Positions 25,301 to 32,503 of a stretch of DNA of 32,503 bases are shown here, one piece after another. The stretch spans positions 1-32,503 of the forward strand of contig JANQNL010000116.1 of assembly GCA_028279585.1 (NCBI GenBank), written 5' to 3'. Made by a program: the position numbers and the translations under genes. Origin of the DNA: Thermoplasmatota archaeon. Lineage in GTDB: Archaea > Thermoplasmatota > Penumbrarchaeia > JANQNL01. The notes beneath the pieces were generated by a model. The model saw only the letters and a list, made by a program, of their open reading frames with translations, had not been told where the DNA came from and searched no databases. Position 1 is the first letter of the stretch; every line of letters begins with the position of its first letter.

Positions 25301-26630
25301 GGATAAAGAGAGCTCACCCAATGAGCTGACCATAACCTGTGATGCGCTAGAGGTATCAGTGTATGGCCATATGGTCTATCTCGAGTACACCGAGGAGGTT
25401 GGAACGGTAGAGGTCCTGTTCAACATATCAGACCCTGACAGTGGTCTCACATCATACCCGATAGACATCACGGTCCTGCCGACCAACGATGCCCCGCGGC
25501 CGCTCATCTATTCACCAACTCCTGGTTATAAGGCAGTTAACAGCCGGCCGCTGGTCTTTGATGCAAGCTACACACGGGATGATGAAGGACCGCTGTTCAT
25601 TACCTGGATGCTTGGTTACAAGACGAACCTTGGCTACACCTGGTGGGAGCATATGTGGGAGGGCAACTACTATCAGAAGTATCTCAAGCCAGGTGAGTAC
25701 TCTGCGTATGTCATTGCTACAGATAATGAGACCACGGTCACATCCTCCATTGTAGACTTCACGGTCCTGCCAGATATGGACTGGGATTCCCTTGCAGACA
25801 GCAAGGACCCTGACATGGATGGGGATGGTGTCCATAACACCGAGGACGTCTTCCCGACAGACAAGAAGGAATGGAGCGATTCCGACGGTGATGGTGTTGG
25901 CAATAATTCCGATCCTTGGCCTATTGATCCAACCGTCTCCATCGACGAGGACGAAGATGGCTATCCAGACGTTCTCAACGATGGCTTCATCCCTTCAGAT
26001 ACTGACCATCACATCGATGAGATGCCGAACGATCCTGATGAGGCCTATGACAATGACAAGGACCGCATCGGGGACAATGCTGACACAGATGACGATAACG
26101 ATCTCATCAAGGACTGGTGGGAGAAGAAGTATGCATACGACCAGTATGACCACACCGACGCGGTCCTCGATAGGGACGATGATGGTCTGACGACCCTGGA
26201 AGAATATCAGTATGGTACTGATCCAGACAACCCTGACACTGATGGTGATGGACTCAACGATGGTGATGAGATAGAGGAAGGATACGATCCTTTGGATGAG
26301 ACCTCTTGTCAACCAGCTCGTGATACTGATCTCTACATCCAGTTCATGACTGGAGTGGTCATCGTCATGGCTGGCGTCTTCCTAGTGCTCCTTCTTGTGG
26401 CTGGATACTATTATGTCTACTTACCTCGACAGCAACAGACCACTGAACATCCAGAAGAGATAGAAGAGGACCCGCCAGAGGATCCTATCGAATCTGACGA
26501 TTCTTCGGACCTTTCGGGACCTACAGGGTCTGACGACCCTTCGATCCTTTCGGGAAGTATCCCTCAAGATCGTGACCCTCAAGGAAAGCCCAAGCCGAAG
26601 AAGCGCAAGAAGAAGGGTGGGAAAAGATGA
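22308..26630 (+). CDS. KP-43-like subtilisin (S8) protease with cadherin/PKD and calcium repeats, membrane-anchored
   Basis: The 1440-residue protein has a signal peptide (about 1-25), an N-terminal region to about 310 that may act as a pro-region, and an S8 catalytic domain. The triad is Asp331 (IGCADSGID), His378 (SKHGTHVCG) and Ser552 (SGTSMSTPAA), with oxyanion Asn in APGNGG. Directly after it (about 655-775) is the beta-barrel domain of KP-43-type subtilisins (ITLVWNDYPG...LKNDLHLKVTGPDG). Two cadherin-like domains, a PKD-like domain and thrombospondin-3-type Asp repeats (about 1156-1335) follow. Last come a membrane helix (about 1345-1368) and a cytoplasmic tail that is acidic and then ends in a Lys/Arg cluster (KPKPKKRKKKGGKR). 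It should be an active cell-surface endopeptidase, probably stabilised by calcium. It overlaps the next gene by ATGA. Confidence 0.95.
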   Translation: MGLKVWTVLLLMLTVAMIPLMSGSETSPPQTEFPNKLPQDGWIRCMADPSDMRISNAMVFNQAPIIDTYTDLILVDLPVPVYQTLAAAGCTCFPVAEPGVATFDKLVLDAEDLDPQDILSYVKDQGTGLEPYGVDGLQSFKLVANLPSTTPHYLVLFNGPITNDRTFSLPGQIVGLPVNNHGVIAQMTSEEAMDLQSRSDVVLVIEYLPVLKLRDDLDKVMSQHTAQLSIVLFKTDDQTGTLDQIEATGATIQEVRTHSSWNDEVLVEVPTTNVMDLARIQGVDHIAPQLQAFARNDNIRWVLQSYNATSKGTPIWDHGIHGEGVVIGCADSGIDRDHPMFAQGFNDTGTPGPSHRKIAKYNTSWDDWDWDGNADSKHGTHVCGILVGDDWANTSQYDTYDSLSYASKLAFFDVVGNTGTWYTPAMDIILDDAYQVGANSHSDSWGDNSEAYTIRAQRIDQYQWDHYEYLVFIAPGNGGTVLEPATAKNIISVANGYSSVSNQISGGSAVGPTLQGEINPHITAPGTNIRSALSDGTKDSYNDGTMALSGTSMSTPAATAACALVEQYFRDGYYPTGQEEPFNGFTPSGPLKKAMLLNSGRDMNEPYTARKSPGTFPGNTQGWGKIKLDDVLMFNDSAFQLYIDDTYQPDSSIPGLTTGETISYNFYVHGENDLDPGRLEITLVWNDYPGTGLKNDLHLKVTGPDGSTYWGNQYFDGESTLGGGPDDKNTVESFYLKNAPAGAYTVNVTAATVSGGEKQKYSLVVTGDLDDKILGRFSFSESMASPDGSLGVTFADASLVGMSTIDIKVKGLNDIKGETFTLTETSPGNFEGTIITEHALPVVADGKVQVMLQDRLTVTYYYDPLTTSQATVYVLDLPPRLVSQPTPISMTEDSSSTIVELDTYFHDESSLSFELINVSDGLNLQLYPNGDMAVWPVKDFSGQGFIHVRAWDIYEQGLDVALQVFVTPVNDPPILLLGNNLTTYEDMVIELNLSRLVQDKESSPNELTITCDALEVSVYGHMVYLEYTEEVGTVEVLFNISDPDSGLTSYPIDITVLPTNDAPRPLIYSPTPGYKAVNSRPLVFDASYTRDDEGPLFITWMLGYKTNLGYTWWEHMWEGNYYQKYLKPGEYSAYVIATDNETTVTSSIVDFTVLPDMDWDSLADSKDPDMDGDGVHNTEDVFPTDKKEWSDSDGDGVGNNSDPWPIDPTVSIDEDEDGYPDVLNDGFIPSDTDHHIDEMPNDPDEAYDNDKDRIGDNADTDDDNDLIKDWWEKKYAYDQYDHTDAVLDRDDDGLTTLEEYQYGTDPDNPDTDGDGLNDGDEIEEGYDPLDETSCQPARDTDLYIQFMTGVVIVMAGVFLVLLLVAGYYYVYLPRQQQTTEHPEEIEEDPPEDPIESDDSSDLSGPTGSDDPSILSGSIPQDRDPQGKPKPKKRKKKGGKR

Positions 26631-27976
26631 GCCATAATGCCGATGTGATAGTCATCGGTGGGGGTCCAGCTGGGCTGACCGCCGCGATATCCACGCGTCG
26701 CCTTCATCCAAACAAGAAGGTCCTGCTCATCAGGGACGTCGAGACATCTCTGATACCTTGTGGCATCCCATACATGTATGGGACATTCAATTCTATCGAG
26801 AAGAACATCATTCCAGACAAGGTCCTTGAGATGAACGATGTCCGGCTTTTAATTGGACATGTGGACGACATCGATCATGAAGGACAGATCCTCTCATTGT
26901 CTGATGGCTCATCATGCGCATACGAAAAGCTCATCCTCGCTACAGGCTCCAAACCGTTCAATGTACCTATACCTGGGCGAGATCTCGATAACGTTATCTT
27001 CGTGACCAAGGACAAGGACGAGCTCTCGAAGCTTCGCTCTTCGATAGAAGCTACAAAGGACATCGTAATCATTGGCGGAGGTTTCATCGGTGTGGAGATG
27101 GCAGATGAGATCAACAAGATGACCGATGCGAACATCACAATCGCGGAGATGTTCCCAAGACTGCTCATCAATGCGTTCGATGAGACCGAGAGCAAGGAGA
27201 TAGAGGAGATCCTTGCCAAGTCTGGCATCACGGTCCGAACCGGGTCCAAGGTCTGGAAGATCAAGGGGGAGGGAGCGGTTGAGTCCATCAAGTTCGCAAA
27301 GGGAGATGTTATCCCTGCAGACCTTGTCATCATCGGTGCAGGTATGGTCCCAGAGACCTCTTTAGCTGAAAAGCTGAAGATGCCCAAGAACTTGTTCGGC
27401 GGGATCCTTGTGGATGATCATCAGAAGACCCTGGCCCCTAACATCTTTGCCGTCGGTGATTGCTGTGCAAAGATCTCTTACTTCGATGGCGAGCAAGCCA
27501 ACATCATGCTAGCTTCTGTTGGAGCTTATGAAGCAAGGGTAGCAGCGATGAACCTTTACTCCGAGGGTCCGATAAATCCTGGAGCCATTGGTGCCTTCTC
27601 TACCATTGTCGGGGGTAAGGTCTATTCCTCGGTCGGCCTGACCCAGGCCAATGCGATGAATATGGAGATACCAACGCTCTCATCAGAGTTCAAGGACAGC
27701 GACAGACATCCTTCTGCTATGCCAGGTGCCAACCCAACGAAGGTGAGATTGGTGTTCCAGGACGATGGTCTTCTGCTCGGGGGAATGGTCAGTGGTGGGA
27801 CGTCGGCAGGTGAGGCGATAAATGTCCTGGCTTCCTGCATCCAGGCAGGCCGGACCATCCAGCAGATAGCGATGATGCAGGTCGGAACCCATCCTGCTGT
27901 GACCGCTTCTCCCGTGACGTATCCTATCATCAACGCAGCGCAGATCGGACTCACCAAGTTGGACGCTTGCGTGTAG
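26627..27976 (+). CDS. FAD-dependent pyridine nucleotide-disulfide oxidoreductase (CoA-disulfide reductase / NADH oxidase type)
   Basis: The 449-residue cytoplasmic flavoprotein has an N-terminal FAD site VIVIGGGPAGLTAA (7-20), then LIPCGIPYMYG with Cys45, the single active-site cysteine typical of CoA-disulfide reductases, NADH oxidases and peroxidases. ATGSKP follows, then the NAD(P)H site IVIIGGGFIGVEMA (about 146-159), and the second FAD motif NIFAVGDCC. The dimerisation domain is present and the length is normal for the family. The reaction is likely NAD(P)H-dependent reduction of CoA disulfide, a polysulfide or oxygen; I cannot choose between them. Its ATG overlaps the subtilisin's TGA (ATGA), so it depends on translation of that gene, which is an unusual partnership. 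Confidence 0.93.
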   Translation: MSHNADVIVIGGGPAGLTAAISTRRLHPNKKVLLIRDVETSLIPCGIPYMYGTFNSIEKNIIPDKVLEMNDVRLLIGHVDDIDHEGQILSLSDGSSCAYEKLILATGSKPFNVPIPGRDLDNVIFVTKDKDELSKLRSSIEATKDIVIIGGGFIGVEMADEINKMTDANITIAEMFPRLLINAFDETESKEIEEILAKSGITVRTGSKVWKIKGEGAVESIKFAKGDVIPADLVIIGAGMVPETSLAEKLKMPKNLFGGILVDDHQKTLAPNIFAVGDCCAKISYFDGEQANIMLASVGAYEARVAAMNLYSEGPINPGAIGAFSTIVGGKVYSSVGLTQANAMNMEIPTLSSEFKDSDRHPSAMPGANPTKVRLVFQDDGLLLGGMVSGGTSAGEAINVLASCIQAGRTIQQIAMMQVGTHPAVTASPVTYPIINAAQIGLTKLDACV

Positions 27977-27982
27977 AAATAT

Positions 27983-27989
27983 CTATACA
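27983..27989 (+). promoter_or_regulatory. TATA-like box, leaderless-type promoter of the CPBP protease gene
   Basis: CTATACA (within AATATCTATACAC) is centred 26 nt before the ATG at 28012 and just after the stop of the flavoprotein gene. The following CCCCCC stretch contains no ribosome-binding site. Confidence 0.5.
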
Positions 27990-28011
27990 CTAAGCCTTCG
28001 TTCCCCCCATC

Positions 28012-29706
28012 ATGTCCCTGCCCCCCATCCTTGATGCTCCTGTCGGAAGAGGTAACCAGGAGGACATGCTGAAAGAGCGCCGCTTTAACGGGATACCGCC
28101 TGTTGGTAACAATCCCGTGGACAACAAGTGGAAGCTCCTGTTGTTCGTTCTCATCGTTTTCATGGTCAAGATCGCATTTTGGACGGCGTATCGGTGGGCA
28201 TGTGGCAATGTTTATCCATTGACCGACTACGAGGTCAGGACCTGGGTTTCGGTGTTCGCAAAGCCCATCCTCCAATTAGGTCCGGTATTCCCACTCTGGT
28301 GGTTCCTGTTCAAGGAAAAGGGGATGCCGTTCAGGTTCACAAAGAAGAACCTGTTCACATCTGTGGTCCTGGGCTGTCTGATGGCCCTTATCTTCTACTT
28401 CGTCTCCCGCGGTGTCTATGTGGTCCAGATGATGATACGTGGTGAGGGGAGCGACTTCGCGTTCATTGCTGGTTGGGACGATTCCGCCCTGACGTTCAGC
28501 GTCATTATGGCGTTGATGTTCACATTCATGCTATCCACCGGTCCTGCGGAGGAACTGTTCTCACGAGGTTTCCTCCAGGACCAGCTTTCTAGAAGCTACA
28601 GCGTCACCACAGCGATCCTCATATCGTCAGTGCTCTTCGCTGTCGGACATCTTCCGATATCTATTCTCGTCTACCAGCTGAGCTTCGAGACCATCATGTG
28701 GTATATGGTGGTCCTTGTCATCATGGGGGTGTTTTTCTCCCTGATGTACCACTGGAGCAGGAACATAGTGTTCCCGATAATCATCCATGGTCTATGGGAC
28801 TGGTACCTTTCATTGATGATACTCAAGGGAGCTTACCCTACAGAGTTCCTACTCCATTACCATGAGAACTTCGGTATGACCGATCTCATCAACACCGTAG
28901 CTACCCTAATGATCATCGGTCCGATGATCTTCTTGCTCTACAAGGTGTTCTGGCAGCAGCCTGTCAGGGAGAAAGCATGCGAAGAAGCACCGAAGAACGA
29001 AGGTCCTATCGCCGGTGCAATGAGGGCCGTGCGGCGGCTTGATGCTGGAAGATGGAAGGAGATGCACTTCGACCTCTCGTTCCTACCAGATAACCTGGCG
29101 AAGAACATCAACAAGAACTTCTGGCCCTACGTCACGGTCATCGCGGTCACAGGATTGTTCTGCATGGCCATGCTGCCTTTGGCAGAGGTCATCGGTACCA
29201 ACGACCCTGAGAAGATGAAGGACAGACCGAGTGATGGTCCATGGACACAAATAGTTGAGGAGCACGATAATTTCCACGATGTGTTCCAGGGTGCTGTTCA
29301 GGAATCCGATTACACGGAGTACACCCTAGGTGGTGTGAACATCACTGCCACCAACATCTCCATATCTTTCACTTGGACAGATGAAGAACCTACTCCAAGT
29401 CACTACATAAATGATCCAGACACTTTCGAGTTAGTCATATTCGGTCCCAATGGTAATCAGGTTGCTTCGGACACAGGTTCAGGTGGCTCTATAGAACTAT
29501 CGTGGGCAGGTATGGAAGGGTTCGAGAACAGTGGAACGGTCATCATCAGGATCAAGCTGACCAATGCCGGGGATATGCATCCAAGGATAAATCCCGGTGG
29601 GTTGTTGACCAAAGAAGATACCTCTAACTCCTACGAGATAACCATCATCCATGACACGACGACCTACGTCGAGGAGCCTTTGCCAGAGCCTCATGTGGTT
29701 TGGTAG
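28012..29706 (+). CDS. CPBP-family intramembrane metalloprotease with C-terminal extracellular domain
   Basis: The 564-residue protein has a CAAX-protease/bacteriocin-processing (CPBP, Abi) membrane core (about 40-315). The catalytic motifs are GPAEELFSRGFLQ with Glu180, Glu181 and Arg185, the FAVGH motif with His213, and HGLWDW with His259 and Asp263. These residues would bind the metal and water inside the membrane. A linker of about 55 residues follows, then another membrane helix (about 371-391). The final 170 residues form a beta-rich ectodomain (GGVNITATNISISFTWTDE...ELVIFGPNGNQVASDTGSGG). CPBP proteins are usually 200-300 residues, so the extra helix and ectodomain are unusual. Archaeal CPBP enzymes have unknown substrates; processing of membrane or surface proteins is a fair guess. 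Confidence 0.9.
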   Translation: MSLPPILDAPVGRGNQEDMLKERRFNGIPPVGNNPVDNKWKLLLFVLIVFMVKIAFWTAYRWACGNVYPLTDYEVRTWVSVFAKPILQLGPVFPLWWFLFKEKGMPFRFTKKNLFTSVVLGCLMALIFYFVSRGVYVVQMMIRGEGSDFAFIAGWDDSALTFSVIMALMFTFMLSTGPAEELFSRGFLQDQLSRSYSVTTAILISSVLFAVGHLPISILVYQLSFETIMWYMVVLVIMGVFFSLMYHWSRNIVFPIIIHGLWDWYLSLMILKGAYPTEFLLHYHENFGMTDLINTVATLMIIGPMIFLLYKVFWQQPVREKACEEAPKNEGPIAGAMRAVRRLDAGRWKEMHFDLSFLPDNLAKNINKNFWPYVTVIAVTGLFCMAMLPLAEVIGTNDPEKMKDRPSDGPWTQIVEEHDNFHDVFQGAVQESDYTEYTLGGVNITATNISISFTWTDEEPTPSHYINDPDTFELVIFGPNGNQVASDTGSGGSIELSWAGMEGFENSGTVIIRIKLTNAGDMHPRINPGGLLTKEDTSNSYEITIIHDTTTYVEEPLPEPHVVW

Positions 29707-30059
29707 ATCATCATCCTGGATGGGGTGTAGTTAGCGCTTTTCGTGTCAAACTAGGTCATGACATATTCACCGATTTTGTGTCCAATTTGTATATATAACT
29801 TCCATATCTTTGAAGTTACATCGGTAGATGGAATTGGAGATGCTTCCTGCCTTTACTGCGTCCGCGTTCTATGACCAATTTATACTTGGTTATGCATTTA
29901 TTTCTAAATTAAATTGCAGTTCAATCCATAAGCCAGACCTTTCGTTGTTCTTCATTTTATTTCAGAAAACATGAAACCACAATACTTAAATAAAATGGAA
30001 ATTCCGGACAAATCATAGTATATATACCCGAGCGCCTTCGAACCTCAAGAGGGAACTTA
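29707..30059. other. AT-rich gene-free stretch of 353 bp with promoter elements
   Basis: No convincing gene was seen. A hairpin TAACTTC / GAAGTTA lies around 29796-29818, just after a strong TATA-like GTATATATAA (29788-29797) that drives no obvious gene. A 38-codon open frame at 29758-29874 contains two C-x-x-C pairs but has no clear start signals. The stretch ends with the promoter of the next gene at 30018-30027. Confidence 0.55.
30018..30027 (+). promoter_or_regulatory. TATA box and ribosome-binding site for the propeller/cadherin gene
   Basis: GTATATATAC is centred about 37 nt before the ATG at 30060. The predicted leader of about 10 nt carries GAGGG at 30049-30053, with a 6-nt spacer. 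Confidence 0.65.
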
Positions 30060-32503
30060 ATGGTATCAAAACGCGCGTGTGTTACGGCTTTCGTCTTGAC
30101 AGCCTTCATAGTGTGTTCGACCTTCATGGCGCTGGTCAATGTCAGCGACGAGGTCGATGCTACCGATATTAGTGCGGTCACGTCCGGCGTGGGTGTGACC
30201 TTGAACAATCTTGATTGGCATCCTGATGGATCCTATGCCCTAATAGTAGGAGATTCAGGAACTGTACTTAAATATACGGCAGCCACGGGACAGATCACGG
30301 ACCTGTCCACCCAGGCGAACCTTGCAGCGTTCGACCTTCATGATGTGGCCTGGCGCCCAGACGGGGACCATGCAGCTATTGTGGGATACAGCAGCTCCAC
30401 ATGGGGTGCGACCTTTGCGACATACGATGGAACGAACTTCCAGCCATACACTGTGAGCTCTGTTGCATGGAACTCCATCGAATGGAAGCCGGACCTGAAC
30501 ATGATGGACGGCTACCAGGGATTCGCGATAATCGCTGGATTCACCAACATGATCGTTTGGAACAGCAGGGGTGTCTATCAGCTCACACCATCAGATACAT
30601 ACGATGATATCTGTTGGAAGAACGATGGGACCAGTGCATGGGGTCTGGGGTGTCAGATCGACGAATGGAACCCTGTGACCAACGGCTCCACAAGCCACAC
30701 AGGAACCCATCCGTTCATCCACTGCCAGGGTGCAGAATGGAGCCCTAACGACACCGAGCTCATCATCGCCGATACTGGCGGTGATGTCTACAAGCTCGTC
30801 AATGCCACTGCAGGACTTGCCGGCACGGACAGCATACTCTCCTCCCCTACGGGATGGACCTGGAACGAGATCGCCTGGTACAACGGCCATGGTAAGGGTC
30901 TGGCAGTTGGCGATGCAGGGACCATCTTTTCAGTGGACCCGGTCAATGATACTTCACCTCGATGCTACGTCGTCGGTGGAGAGTCAGGTGCTGCCAGGAT
31001 GACCACCTACAAGGGTGGCTCCTTCACACCTGTCACCATCTCCACTGGGAACACCCTCTGGGGAATGGAATGGCAGCCGTACAACAAGGCTCCCCGCTTC
31101 GTCCAGGCCTTCGAGGACTTCGAGGTCATCGAGGACAATCTGACATCCATGGTCGATGTCCTCGACCTCTATGACTACGTGGGTGACGACTGCTTCGGTG
31201 GTGGGAACCCGACCATCGAGGTCTCCTATCAGGAGGATGAGACAAAGCTCACAGCCTCCATTACATCTGGAAGATATGTTCAGGTGAACCAGGTCATACC
31301 AGACTGGTATGGTTCCCTTGACTTCAAGATAACGGTCACGGACGCTGGACAGGATGGCATTGCTGGGAACGGCGACGATATCTCCATCGAGTCCGACGCC
31401 TTTGCGATCACGGTCCTTCCATCGGGTGATGCCCCAGTGATCGACCTCATCAATAATGCGGTCCCAACGCCTGGACACCAGTTCTTTGTGGACGAGGACT
31501 CCTCACTTGACATCACTCTACAGGTCAGCGACTCCGACTGCGATGGATGCACCTTCGCCCTGAACAGGACGGTTCCTAACCTCCAGATGAACTACGTGGA
31601 TGGATCCATCTCCTTCAACCCGACCAACGATGAGGTGGGAGACCATTACCTGAAGATCACTGTGTCAGACAATAATATAACAGAGAGCCTCCAGACAGAG
31701 CTCGACATCGTTATCACCGTGAACAACACCAACGATGCTCCAGTGATCCTGAAGGTTGACACGACCGCGGTCACAGCAGATAGCTTTGCCCTCATAACAA
31801 CCGAGGACCAGGAACTGGTATTCGACATAATCTGCACAGATGACGACGGTGATACCATCACGTTCGGTGAGGACGTTGAGGACGAGGACCTCCTGTCTAT
31901 GGTAAAGGTCTCTGACATCAAGGCCACCTATGCCTTCAATCCGACCAATGACCACGTTGGCAAGTATTGCTTCAACGTGACCGTGGACGATGGCAATGAT
32001 GGCACAGATGTCCTGGAGATGCAGATAACGATCAAGAACAGTAACGACGATCCAGTACTCACAACCATCGAGGACCAGACCGTCCTTGAGGACGAGCTTT
32101 TCGTCGTGGAGATAGAGGGAACCGATGACGACCTGTTTACACCGGATGGCGACACCTTGACCTACTCCACCGACATCAACATGATCGTTCCTGGTCTTGA
32201 CGCGGACCCAACCTACAGCTTCGACCCTGTGACCTGCAACATCTCGTTCATGACCACCAACGACATGGTGGGCGACTACGTGTTCCACGTCACTGTGACC
32301 GACAGCGCGCTCAAGACAGACACCATCAGCGTGAACCTGTCCATCGTCAACGTCAACGACCCACCAGAGTGGGGAGATGACAAGGGCGTCAAGGCGTTCC
32401 ACGCAGCAGGTCTTGCGGGCCTGGAGTTCCACATCGGTGAGGAGCTCACCTTCCAGGTGACCGACTGCATCGATATCGATGGAGACGACCTGACATACTC
32501 CTG
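30060..32503 (+). CDS. Secreted beta-propeller plus cadherin-like repeat protein (partial, C-terminus beyond window)
   Basis: Open for 814 codons to the window end. After a signal peptide (about 1-26, ACVTAFVLTAFIVCSTFMALV) comes a WD40/TolB-like propeller (about 40-345) with repeated W-x-P-[DN] units: LDWHPDGSYALIVGDSG, VAWRPDGDHAAIVGYS, AEWSPNDTELIIADTGG and MEWQPYNKAPRF. From about 345 on there are Ig/cadherin-like domains separated by NTNDAPV, NSNDDPV and NVNDPPE, with EDQ/EDE strand motifs typical of calcium-binding dystroglycan/cadherin-like repeats. The region resembles the C-terminal half of the subtilisin at 22308-26630. The start is set by GAGGG at 30049-30053. It probably acts as an extracellular adhesion or scaffold protein, with membrane anchor or sorting signal beyond the window. 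No catalytic motif is visible. Confidence 0.9.
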   Translation, partial: MVSKRACVTAFVLTAFIVCSTFMALVNVSDEVDATDISAVTSGVGVTLNNLDWHPDGSYALIVGDSGTVLKYTAATGQITDLSTQANLAAFDLHDVAWRPDGDHAAIVGYSSSTWGATFATYDGTNFQPYTVSSVAWNSIEWKPDLNMMDGYQGFAIIAGFTNMIVWNSRGVYQLTPSDTYDDICWKNDGTSAWGLGCQIDEWNPVTNGSTSHTGTHPFIHCQGAEWSPNDTELIIADTGGDVYKLVNATAGLAGTDSILSSPTGWTWNEIAWYNGHGKGLAVGDAGTIFSVDPVNDTSPRCYVVGGESGAARMTTYKGGSFTPVTISTGNTLWGMEWQPYNKAPRFVQAFEDFEVIEDNLTSMVDVLDLYDYVGDDCFGGGNPTIEVSYQEDETKLTASITSGRYVQVNQVIPDWYGSLDFKITVTDAGQDGIAGNGDDISIESDAFAITVLPSGDAPVIDLINNAVPTPGHQFFVDEDSSLDITLQVSDSDCDGCTFALNRTVPNLQMNYVDGSISFNPTNDEVGDHYLKITVSDNNITESLQTELDIVITVNNTNDAPVILKVDTTAVTADSFALITTEDQELVFDIICTDDDGDTITFGEDVEDEDLLSMVKVSDIKATYAFNPTNDHVGKYCFNVTVDDGNDGTDVLEMQITIKNSNDDPVLTTIEDQTVLEDELFVVEIEGTDDDLFTPDGDTLTYSTDINMIVPGLDADPTYSFDPVTCNISFMTTNDMVGDYVFHVTVTDSALKTDTISVNLSIVNVNDPPEWGDDKGVKAFHAAGLAGLEFHIGEELTFQVTDCIDIDGDDLTYS

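Overview
The window looks archaeal, most likely from the Euryarchaeota/Thermoplasmatota side. The grounds are an initiator tRNA-Met with an intron in a textbook bulge-helix-bulge fold, TATA boxes about 23-26 nt upstream of several start codons (leaderless-type promoters), a PGF-CTERM sorting tail, and many large secreted proteins with PKD, cadherin-like and calcium-binding repeats. The lineage below 'archaeon' is inference. I see no rRNA, CRISPR array, insertion sequence or phage genes.

Layout. 1-4588: two minus-strand surface proteins, a PQQ-type beta-propeller cut by the window start and a 1181-residue transglutaminase-like/PKD membrane protein. 4640-4711: three hairpins ending in a T run. 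4828-5649: an alpha/beta hydrolase. 5705-8985: an AT-richer block with a LamG/calcium-repeat membrane protein and a double winged-helix regulator. 9034-10328: a LemA-TPM pair. 10330-11802: a sodium:solute symporter on the minus strand, followed by a 132-bp imperfect palindrome (11940-12071). 12067-16799: a tightly packed minus-strand ABC-2 exporter operon with two ATPases and two permeases. 16823-16832: a palindromic TATA box between that operon and a stand-alone YqfO/NIF3-insert-like protein. 17266-19527 and 19522-20511: a DUF3160 surface protein convergent with a PGF-CTERM protein. 20603-20887: a candidate structured ncRNA (+) facing the tRNA gene (-) across a shared T-run inverted repeat. 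21025-21130: a second large imperfect palindrome. 21261-22259: a DUF2157-like membrane protein. 22308-27976: a 1440-residue KP-43-like subtilisin overlapping by ATGA with a CoA-disulfide-reductase-type flavoprotein. 28012-29706: a CPBP-family intramembrane protease with an extra C-terminal ectodomain. 30060 to the end: a secreted propeller/cadherin-repeat protein cut by the window end.

Taken together this is a cell-envelope region: secreted or membrane-anchored proteins, two types of protease, an ABC-2 exporter and little core metabolism. Two anchoring modes coexist: a C-terminal membrane helix followed by a long charged cytoplasmic tail (three proteins) and a PGF-CTERM tail (one protein). 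The points most worth checking are the ncRNA candidate opposite the intron-containing initiator tRNA, the large intergenic palindromes, the hairpin array at 4640-4711, and the lectin-like membrane protein paired with a double winged-helix regulator.
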